DNA from: Kofleriaceae bacterium
GTDB taxonomy: Bacteria > Myxococcota_A > Polyangia > Haliangiales > Haliangiaceae
DNA length: 45,679 nt
NCBI GenBank assembly: GCA_022842285.1
Contig: JALHPV010000019.1
Location: 1 to 45,679 of the forward strand
Direction of reading: 5' to 3'
In this document: positions 39,695 to 45,679 of the stretch, piece after piece
Layout: each line of letters opens with the position of its first letter
Position numbering within the stretch: the stretch's first letter is position 1
Notes under the pieces: generated by a model
Seen by the model: only the letters and a program-made list of their open reading frames with translations
Told to the model about the DNA's origin: nothing
Database searches by the model: none
Position numbers and translations under genes: made by a program

Positions 39695-42490
39695 TCACAG
39701 GGTCAGCTCGAGCTTCGTGTAGTAGAAGCCACCGTTGATGCCGAACTGACTCACGTTACGGCTATAGATGAACCGGCCATCGCTGATATTGGCTGCTTTC
39801 GTCTGCCGATCCGGAAACGTGTTGAACACGTTGTCCGCGCCGATGGTCAGGCGCGTGCGCGATCCGAGCTTTACGTCGAGGCTCACGTCGAAGATGGCTT
39901 TCGCTCCGAAGGTCTCGTCATTGGCCGAGTTGTCGGGCTCGAACTTGACCCGTCCATAGTAATTCCCACGCACCAGCGCGCCGAAGGATTTCACGGAATA
40001 GCGGATGGCGGCCGTCCCCTTCTGGCGGGGCAGGGCGTCCTCGATCCGGTTCTCGGCGAGCCGGCCGAAGAAGAACGTCTTCAACTGTTCGGAATCAGCG
40101 CCGAATCGCTCCCGCAGCGACCGCGGGATGTTGATGTCGGTCACAGTGGTCCTGGTGAAGTTGGCCGACACCGTCGTTCCCAGGGTGCCCGCGTCGCCCA
40201 GCTCGACCGAGTAGTCCGCGACCACGTCGACGCCCACGGTCTTGGTATCGATGGCGTTGGCGAAGAACTGCGCCTGACTCACTCCCGGGAAGGGCGTGAG
40301 GATGTCGGCGACGATCGGGTTCGCGTTCGTGAACTGGCTCGTGAGCACGATGCGGTCACGCAGCCTGATGTAGTAGGCGTCCGCCGTGATCGAGAGGCCC
40401 TCCTTGGGGCGGAGCGTCGCGCCGCCCGAGAAGTTGATCGCCGTCTCCTCGTTCAGGTCCGGAATGCCGAACGCCTTCGTGACGGGGCTCGAGTTGTTGC
40501 TCGTGAGCACCTGCGCCGGCTCGAGCACCCCCGTCATCGGATTCGGCAAGAACTGCGTGGCGATGTTCGAGAACCAGAGCTGGTGCAGCGACGGCGCGCG
40601 GAAGCCGGTGCTCGCCGCGGCCCGCAGCGCGAAGCCATCGAGGATCTCGACGCGGGTGGCCGCCTTGCCGATGATCGAGTTACCGAAGTCCGAGTACTGC
40701 TCGAAGCGGCCACCGAGGTCGGCCGTGATGCGCTTCGTCAGCTTGCTCTCGAAGCCCATGTACACGCCGACGCTGTTGCGGGTGCGATCCACCTCGTTGC
40801 TCGGCTGGAAGCCCGGGAACACCTGCGCGCCTGGAGCCTTGGGCTGCGGCGGATCGCCGAACGTCTCCGTGCCGAGCGAGTAGCTGGCCTCGTCGCCAGC
40901 CGTGATCTGGTAGTTCTCGACGCGGAACTCACCACCCGCGACGAACGAGAGCGACTCGAGCGCCTCCCACGGAATCGTGCGAACCACGTCGACGTTACCG
41001 AGGGTCTGAGCGAACGCGAGGGTGCCAGCCTCGAACGTCGTCGGGCTCGATGTCCCGAGCGATGCGTTGACGCTGTTGTCGATGTTGAACGCGAACTCGT
41101 TGCGGCCGTGGGTCAGGCTGACGTCGAGGTCCCAGTTCTCGCTCTTCTTGCGCCACCCGGTGGTGAGCGCGAGGTCGCGAATATTCGTCTGGATGATCGG
41201 CAGGAAGCCGTCCGGATAGAACTCGGGGACGTTCTGCGACGTCTGCTTGGGGAAGCGATAGAAGCCGCCGGCCTCGCCCCGCCGGTACGACACATCGCCG
41301 TTCGCGTAGAACGCGGCGCCGTCCTTCGTCGGGAGCTCGAGGTTGAAGCCACCCTGGCCCGCGGTGGCCTCCGCCTCGCCGATACGCATCTCGAAGTCCG
41401 AGCGCGACAGGTTGTTGTCGGCGAGGATGGCGTCATCCATGGCGCGGTCGTCGGTGTAGACCGTGCCCGTGAAGTCACCGGTGCGATTGGTCGCGCCCTT
41501 CGACAGGAACATGCCGGTCAGGTTCACGAAGCCCGACTCGCCGAGCTTGAAGCCGTAGTTCGCGGCGGTCTGGAACTGAGCGCCGTCCCCCGAGCCCGTC
41601 ACGCCCACGGTCTGCGAGAGCTCGACCTGATCGACCGCGTCCTTCGTGACGATGTTGATGACGCCGGCGATCGCATCCGATCCGTACTGCGAGGCCGCGC
41701 CGTCGCGCAGGATCTCGATGCGCTTGATCATGAACGTCGGAATCGCGTTGAGGTCGACACCGACGGTGCCGCGCCCGAACGTGCCGTTCAGGTGGAGCAG
41801 CGCGCTGCGATGGCGGCGCTTGCCGTTCACGAGGACGAGCACCTGATCTGGCCCCAGGCCACGCAGGCTTGCCGGGTCGATGTGATCGGTGCCATCGGCG
41901 ATCGTCTGCGGCGTCGCATTGAAGCTCGGCGCGAGGCGATGCAGGACGCGCGACGTCTCGGTGGTGCCCGTCCGGGCCATCTCCTGCGCCGTCACGATGT
42001 CGACCGGGACGGTGGTCTCGAGGTTGCTGCGCGCGGTGCGCGAACCGACGACGACGATGACTTCCTCGCCGCCCTCGACCTCGGTGGCCGCCACCATCGA
42101 GATGTCGAGCGACACCTCCCCACCCGCGCTGATGTTCACCGTGCGCCGCACCGTCTCGAAGCCGGCGAGCTCGAAGCGCAGCGTGTACTTGCCGGGGGCG
42201 AGCTCGAGCTGGAAGTTACCCACGTCGTCGGTCGCGACTGTCGTGGTCGTCCCGTCGACGACGACCTGCGCGCCGGCCAGGGGCGCCTCGAGCTCGGGCG
42301 AATCGACGACGCCGGTCACGATGCCGGTCGTCGGCTCTGGCTCCTCGGACGGCGCGTCCGTCGGTGGGTCCTCCACCGGTGGTGCACCATCCTCGGGCGG
42401 CATGCCGTCCTCGGGCTGTGCGCCCACCGAGGTTGGGGCCAACAACAGCGCAGCGATGCCCGCCGCAAACCAGGTGCGAATGTGCGTCAC
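39695..42490 (-). CDS. TonB-dependent outer-membrane receptor
   Basis: 931 aa from GTG 42490 (THIRTWFAAGIAALLLAP); another GTG at 42514 is in frame but spoils the signal peptide. The signal ends near VGAQ and is followed by an acidic Pro linker. A carboxypeptidase-regulatory-like Ig domain comes next (GIVTGVVDSPELEAPLAGAQ, GNFQLELAPGKYTLRFELAG). The plug has PVDIVTAQEMARTGTTETSR, ASLRGLGPDQVLVLVNGKRR and IKRIEILRDGAASQYGSDAI/AGVINIVTK. The long beta-barrel ends in aromatic FYYTKLELTL, the usual outer-membrane insertion signal. The substrate is unknown. It is first in an operon with the kinase-TonB gene. A linker before the plug (EEVIVVVGSR) may be the TonB box region. Confidence 0.95.
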   Translation of the reverse strand: MTHIRTWFAAGIAALLLAPTSVGAQPEDGMPPEDGAPPVEDPPTDAPSEEPEPTTGIVTGVVDSPELEAPLAGAQVVVDGTTTTVATDDVGNFQLELAPGKYTLRFELAGFETVRRTVNISAGGEVSLDISMVAATEVEGGEEVIVVVGSRTARSNLETTVPVDIVTAQEMARTGTTETSRVLHRLAPSFNATPQTIADGTDHIDPASLRGLGPDQVLVLVNGKRRHRSALLHLNGTFGRGTVGVDLNAIPTFMIKRIEILRDGAASQYGSDAIAGVINIVTKDAVDQVELSQTVGVTGSGDGAQFQTAANYGFKLGESGFVNLTGMFLSKGATNRTGDFTGTVYTDDRAMDDAILADNNLSRSDFEMRIGEAEATAGQGGFNLELPTKDGAAFYANGDVSYRRGEAGGFYRFPKQTSQNVPEFYPDGFLPIIQTNIRDLALTTGWRKKSENWDLDVSLTHGRNEFAFNIDNSVNASLGTSSPTTFEAGTLAFAQTLGNVDVVRTIPWEALESLSFVAGGEFRVENYQITAGDEASYSLGTETFGDPPQPKAPGAQVFPGFQPSNEVDRTRNSVGVYMGFESKLTKRITADLGGRFEQYSDFGNSIIGKAATRVEILDGFALRAAASTGFRAPSLHQLWFSNIATQFLPNPMTGVLEPAQVLTSNNSSPVTKAFGIPDLNEETAINFSGGATLRPKEGLSITADAYYIRLRDRIVLTSQFTNANPIVADILTPFPGVSQAQFFANAIDTKTVGVDVVADYSVELGDAGTLGTTVSANFTRTTVTDINIPRSLRERFGADSEQLKTFFFGRLAENRIEDALPRQKGTAAIRYSVKSFGALVRGNYYGRVKFEPDNSANDETFGAKAIFDVSLDVKLGSRTRLTIGADNVFNTFPDRQTKAANISDGRFIYSRNVSQFGINGGFYYTKLELTL

Positions 42491-42535
42491 GATCCCCGAG
42501 GTGCACGATACCACTGGGGAACCGTGGACCGGGGC

Positions 42536-43120
42536 TCAGGGAGCCGGGATCGGGGCTCCCAGCGAGGTCACGATGGGAATCAGGCCCGACCAGTGGGGCA
42601 GGACGAGGTCCTCCGCGGAGTCGACGGGCGGACCACTGCGGATCTTCGCGCTCGCCTCGGTGATGGGCACCTCGATGACAAGCGTCGCGCGGAGCTCGCT
42701 GTCGTCGGGCCCGCGCGTGTGCAGCGAGCGCTGCGGAGCCAGGCGATCGACGAGCGCATCGAGCACCGCCCGCTTCTGGTCGTGAGTGTCGACGACGCGG
42801 CCCCGCCCGAACACGACGACCGAGCGGTAGTTCATCGAATGATGGAACGCAGACTTCGCGAGCACGAGTGCATCGAGCAGCGTGACCGTCACGCAGCACG
42901 CGCCACCGGCGAGTGACCTCAGCATGTGATTCGCCACGGCGCCGTGCAGGTAGATGGCATCGTCGACGCGCACGAAGGCCGTCGGGATCACGACGGGACT
43001 CCCCTCGGCGACGAAGCCCACGTGGCAGACGTAAGCCTCGTCGAGGATGGCGTGGATGGTGGCGCGGTCGTGGCTGCCGCGATCGGCGTGTCGACGCACT
43101 CGGGTGCGGTCCGTCAGCAT
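42536..43120 (-). CDS. Pyridoxamine 5'-phosphate oxidase-family flavoprotein
   Basis: 194 aa from ATG 43120 (MLTDRTRVRRHADR); the longer frame is antisense to the MocR gene. The split-barrel FMN-binding fold is visible: AYVCHVGFVAEGSPVVIPTA, AIYLHGAVANHML, GGACCVTVTLLDALVLAKSA, then FHHSMNYRSVVVFGRGRVVD. This matches the nitroimidazole-resistance/Pyridox_ox_2-type PNPOx group, not biosynthetic PdxH. It is divergent from a MocR regulator with three GGTCC/GGACC half-sites near the shared start region, an arrangement often seen for MocR-controlled PNPOx-like genes. The reaction is unknown. Confidence 0.9.
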   Translation of the reverse strand: MLTDRTRVRRHADRGSHDRATIHAILDEAYVCHVGFVAEGSPVVIPTAFVRVDDAIYLHGAVANHMLRSLAGGACCVTVTLLDALVLAKSAFHHSMNYRSVVVFGRGRVVDTHDQKRAVLDALVDRLAPQRSLHTRGPDDSELRATLVIEVPITEASAKIRSGPPVDSAEDLVLPHWSGLIPIVTSLGAPIPAP

Positions 43121-43140
43121 GGCGTCACCTTCGTCTACCA

Positions 43141-43185
43141 ATGGACCATGCAAAAGGTCCAAGATGGAGAAGTCATGTGGTCCAT
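43141..43185 (+). promoter_or_regulatory. Candidate MocR operator
   Basis: Three related half-sites occur: TGGACC at 43142-43147, GGTCCA at 43156-43161 (the exact inverse, 8 nt apart), and TGGTCCAT at 43178-43185, the exact inverse of ATGGACCA at 43141-43148. The last lies inside the first codons of the MocR gene. MocR regulators commonly bind such sets of direct and inverted half-sites near their own start. Binding is inference; the repetition is seen directly. Confidence 0.55.
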
Positions 43186-45196
43186 CGTGCGTGCCCGTGT
43201 CCCGGTGTTCGTCCAGCTCGCCGAGGCGATCGTCGCGGACGTGCGGCGCGGCGCGTTGCGGGCCGGCGACAAGTTGCCGTCGACGCGCACGCTCGCCGCG
43301 CAGTTGAACGTGAACCGCAACACGATCGTCGCCGCGTATGACGAGCTGATCGCGCAAGGCTGGGCCGTGGCCGAGGGACCGGCCGGCACGCGCATCGCGG
43401 CGGATATCCCGGATCGGAATGCTCGTCCTCCGTCAGTGGCGACGCACATGGCGGCGCGCGCGGCGTTCGCGGTCGTCGAGGTCGAGCCGGTGGTGGTCCC
43501 GTTTTCGCTGCGGGCTCGTGCGCCCGTCGGTACGCGTGCCCCCGTCGGCACTCGTACCCCCGTCGGCACTCGTGCCCCGGAGTTTCGACGCCAAGTCGCC
43601 CCAGACGCCAAGGGATCGATGGGGCGGACGCACGACCGTGCTTCGGAGGTTGGACGCCAAGTCGCCCCAGACGCCAAGGGATCGATGGGGCGGACGCACG
43701 ACCGTGCCCCGGAGGTTGGACGCCGAGTCGCCCCAGACGCCAAGGGATCGATGGGGCGGACGCACGACCGTGCCCCGGAGGTTGGACGCCAAGTCGCCCC
43801 AGACGCCAAGGGATCGATGGGGCGGACGCACGACCGTGCTTCGGAGGTTGGACGCCAAGACGCCGTAGACGCCAAGGGATCGATGGGGCGGACCCGCACT
43901 CGTGCTTCGGCGGTTGGACGCCAAGTCGCCCCAGACGCCAAGGGATCGATGGGGCGGACCCGCACTCGTGCTTCGGAGGTTGGACGCCACGACGTCATCG
44001 ACGCCAGGGGATCGATCGGGCGGACGCACGACCGTGCCCCGGAGGTTGCTACGGCCGAGCCGCTGTATTCGCTCTCGGCGGGTGTGCCGGATCCGCGGCT
44101 CGCGCCGACGACGGACCTCGCGCGCGCGTATCGGAGAGCGCTGCGGGGGCAGGCGGGGCGCGACGCGCTGTCGTATGGCGATCCGCTCGGCGTGCCGCGG
44201 CTGCGCGAGGCGATCGCGGAGCTCGTGCGCACCACGCGTGGAATTCCGGCGACGGCCGACAACGTCATGATCGTGCGCGGCAGTCAGATGGGCATCGAGC
44301 TCGCGGCGCGCCTGTTGATCGAGCGCCCGTCGGTCGACACCGCAGCTCGGCGCGGGGGCGGTGGTCGTGCGCGCGGCGGCATCGCGGCCGTGGAGGCGAT
44401 CGGCTATCCGCCGGCGTGGCGGTCATTGGCCGGCGCGGGGGCGAAGCTGGTCGGCGTGCCGCTCGACGAGGCGGGCCTCGTCGTCGACAAGATTCCGGCC
44501 GGTGTCCGCTGCGTGTACACCACGCCGCATCACCAGTATCCGACGACGGTGACGCTGTCACCCGCGCGACGAATGGCCCTGCTCACGCGCGCGCGGCGCG
44601 ATGGCATGGCGATCATCGAGGACGACTACGACTACGAGTTCCACTTCGAGGGGCGGCCGGTGGCCCCGCTCGCGGCGACGGATCGAGGTGAGACCGTCAT
44701 CTACGCGGGCACGCTGTCGAAGACGCTCGCGCCGGGGCTGCGGCTCGGGTTCGTCGTCGCGCACGAGCGAGTCATCGAGCAGCTCGGACGGCTGCGGTTC
44801 GCGATCGATCGGCAGGGCGATCAGGTGCTCGAGCTCGCGGTGGCAGCGCTCCTCGAGGACGGCGAGCTGCAGCGGCATGCGCGCAAGCAACGACGCGTGA
44901 TCGCGGCGCGGCGCGAGGCGTTGATCAGCGCGCTCGGTAAAGAGCTGCGCGACAGCGTCGAGGTCGTCGTGCCGCCGGGTGGCATCACGCTGTGGGTGCG
45001 CGTCGCCGACGACATCGATCTCCCGGCGTGGCAGAGGAAGTGCGCGACCTTGGGCGTGGCCTTTGCGACGGGGAAGGACTACGCGCTCGACGGTAAACCG
45101 CTGCCGTTCATGCGGCTGGCGTTCGCGCAGTACAGCGAAAGTGAGCTCACCGATGCGGTGAGGCGCATGCGGCGCGCGCTATCGTCCGCCGCATGA
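43175..45196 (+). CDS. MocR-type GntR regulator with aminotransferase domain and repeat-expanded linker
   Basis: 673 aa from ATG 43175, set by GGAG 5 nt upstream. The GntR winged helix (about 1-75) includes VFVQLAEAIVADVRRGALRA, KLPSTRTLAAQLNVNRNTIV and AAYDELIAQGWAV. The C-terminal fold-type I aminotransferase-like domain (about 300-670) has YSLSAGVPDPRLAPTTDLAR, SYGDPLGVPRLREAIAEL, AIIEDDYDYEFHFEGRPVAP and GTLSKTLAPGLRLGFVV with the PLP Lys near residue 516. Between them lies an unusual linker: three APVGTR-type units, then seven 22-residue units such as RQVAPDAKGSMGRTHDRA. Typical MocR linkers are far shorter. It probably regulates the divergent PNPOx gene and perhaps itself, with PLP as effector. 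Its stop overlaps the next ATG. Confidence 0.93.
   Translation: MWSIVRARVPVFVQLAEAIVADVRRGALRAGDKLPSTRTLAAQLNVNRNTIVAAYDELIAQGWAVAEGPAGTRIAADIPDRNARPPSVATHMAARAAFAVVEVEPVVVPFSLRARAPVGTRAPVGTRTPVGTRAPEFRRQVAPDAKGSMGRTHDRASEVGRQVAPDAKGSMGRTHDRAPEVGRRVAPDAKGSMGRTHDRAPEVGRQVAPDAKGSMGRTHDRASEVGRQDAVDAKGSMGRTRTRASAVGRQVAPDAKGSMGRTRTRASEVGRHDVIDARGSIGRTHDRAPEVATAEPLYSLSAGVPDPRLAPTTDLARAYRRALRGQAGRDALSYGDPLGVPRLREAIAELVRTTRGIPATADNVMIVRGSQMGIELAARLLIERPSVDTAARRGGGGRARGGIAAVEAIGYPPAWRSLAGAGAKLVGVPLDEAGLVVDKIPAGVRCVYTTPHHQYPTTVTLSPARRMALLTRARRDGMAIIEDDYDYEFHFEGRPVAPLAATDRGETVIYAGTLSKTLAPGLRLGFVVAHERVIEQLGRLRFAIDRQGDQVLELAVAALLEDGELQRHARKQRRVIAARREALISALGKELRDSVEVVVPPGGITLWVRVADDIDLPAWQRKCATLGVAFATGKDYALDGKPLPFMRLAFAQYSESELTDAVRRMRRALSSAA
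43517..43570 (+). repeat. Three 18-bp tandem repeats at the start of the MocR linker
   Basis: Three in-frame 18-bp units, slightly diverged (for example CGTGCCCCCGTCGGCACT at 43535-43552), plus a partial fourth. They encode APVGTR/TPVGTR. The array stands immediately before the 66-bp array, so two independent repeat expansions hit the same linker. Confidence 0.9.
43587..44048 (+). repeat. Seven 66-bp tandem repeats in the MocR linker
   Basis: Seven units with exact 66-bp period (the ATCGAT core occurs at 43615, 43681, 43747, 43813, 43879, 43945 and 44011). Units 1-4 are nearly identical; unit 5 and the last unit have diverged most. Since 66 is divisible by 3, the frame is kept and each unit adds 22 residues. 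All units keep GACGCCA..GGGATCGAT. There are no unique spacers, so it is not a CRISPR array. Confidence 0.95.
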
Positions 45197-45679
45197 AGCA
45201 GCTCGTGCTGGCGGTGGCGTTGCTCGGGTGCGGTGGAAGCACGAAGCCGCCGGACACGGTCACGCCGACGGAAGCGACGGTCGCGGAGGTCGACCCCGAG
45301 CTGTCCCCCGCGCTGCGGCCGCTCGCCTTCATGCTCGGCAACTGGGCGCTCGGCGAGGAGGGCAGGGAGTTCTGGGTCGCCGCGGCCGGGGCGATGTACG
45401 GCATCGCGTTCCCTGCGCCCGGTGAGTTCGAGGTGATGATCATCGACGACGGCGACAGCGCGGCCATGGCCGATGGCGTCCTGCGCTTCATCGCGATGCC
45501 GGGCGGCACGACGCGCACCGAGTTCCGCGTGTCGAGCACGGCGGAGAACATCGCGACGTTTTCGAACCCCGAGCACGACTCGCCGAAGACGATCACGTAC
45601 GAGATGACCGACGACGCACTCGTCGCCACGCTCGATCGCGACACCGCGAAGCCGACGCGCTTCGTCTATTCGATGACGG
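45193..45679 (+). CDS. DUF6265-like lipoprotein (partial, runs off right edge)
   Basis: The ATG at 45193 overlaps the MocR TGA (ATGA), and the frame stays open to the window edge (162 codons visible). The lipoprotein signal is KQLVLAVALLGCGG (lipobox LLGC), then a Thr/Pro linker. The mature part begins LAFMLGNWALGEEGREFWVA, with AAGAMYGIAFPAPGEFEV, a pattern resembling DUF6265 proteins (L-x-G-x-W ... E-x-W-x-x-P-x-x-G). The visible C-terminal part is a beta-rich lipocalin-like stretch (TRTEFRVSSTAENIATFSNP, ITYEMTDDALVATLDRD). The function is unknown; co-expression with the regulator is implied by the overlap. Confidence 0.75.
   Translation, partial: MKQLVLAVALLGCGGSTKPPDTVTPTEATVAEVDPELSPALRPLAFMLGNWALGEEGREFWVAAAGAMYGIAFPAPGEFEVMIIDDGDSAAMADGVLRFIAMPGGTTRTEFRVSSTAENIATFSNPEHDSPKTITYEMTDDALVATLDRDTAKPTRFVYSMT

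Noticed and set aside
39452-42916. Plus-strand open frame of more than 1100 codons
   Set aside because: It is antisense to the TonB-dependent receptor and kinase; no recognisable motif, biased composition.
43587-44048. Possible CRISPR array
   Set aside because: Units are contiguous 66-bp copies with no unique spacers, and they keep the MocR reading frame.

Overview
The window is high-GC DNA with very strong G/C third-position bias. It looks like a chromosomal segment of a myxobacterium-like bacterium (Myxococcota, perhaps the Haliangiales/Kofleriaceae side; this is inferred from gene style, no marker gene is present). The reasons are four large eukaryotic-type Ser/Thr kinases with Pro-rich, TPR, WD40 or TonB-like extensions, many lipoproteins with low-complexity linkers, a Cys-patterned lipoprotein with a Gly-rich tail, a tandem kinase/pseudokinase, and an aerobic heme-A and beta-oxidation gene set. 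No rRNA, tRNA, transposase or CRISPR array was seen.

Layout. 1-3829 (minus): an overlapping three-gene unit of a TPR-tailed membrane kinase, a periplasmic/membrane protein and a lipoprotein cut by the left edge. 3960-5340 (minus): GNAT acetyltransferase and RluA-type pseudouridine synthase. 5380-8644: acyl-CoA dehydrogenase, then a TetR regulator divergent from a carotenoid oxygenase with two matched operator-like sites between them. 8693-8899: a small protein with a duplicated motif. 8869-11116 (minus): ctaA, ctaB and a DUF420 gene, each overlapping the next by 4 bp (heme A / cytochrome oxidase assembly). 11220-14547 (plus): kinase-pseudokinase, then a Bax-inhibitor-1 protein with a repetitive disordered N-terminus. 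14560-18701: hrpB and a divergent hotdog-fold thioesterase separated by a pair of identical palindromes, then a small heat-shock protein. 18713-23061 (minus): HAD/enoyl-CoA hydratase fusion, thiolase and a lipoprotein. 23236-25633 (plus): cold-shock-like protein, pirin (with a lipoprotein-like upstream reading frame) and a DUF6174-like lipoprotein. 25630-28701 (minus): alpha-amylase lipoprotein and an arginase-family protein. 28795-31382: a tiny Cys-rich ORF and a SNF2 helicase. 31442-33139: a membrane protein and a lipoprotein that converge on an odd CTAG microsatellite. 33266-36682: kinase-WD40 protein. 36683-37234: a gene-poor stretch, followed by a small 69-aa ORF. 37447-42490 (minus): TonB-dependent receptor followed at once by a kinase whose periplasmic end is TonB-like. 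42536-45679: a PNPOx-family flavoprotein divergent from a MocR regulator that carries seven 66-bp repeats, then a lipoprotein cut by the right edge.

The strongest candidate for an undescribed system is the receptor plus kinase-TonB pair at 37447-42490. One polypeptide appears to join a cytoplasmic Ser/Thr kinase, one membrane span, a TonB-like Pro/Lys spacer and a TonB C-terminal-like domain, and it is encoded 16 bp after an outer-membrane TonB-dependent receptor. This suggests direct coupling between an outer-membrane receptor and a cytoplasmic kinase. Next in interest are the repeat-expanded linker of the MocR regulator, the kinase/pseudokinase protein, the twin 27-bp palindromes and the CTAG tract.
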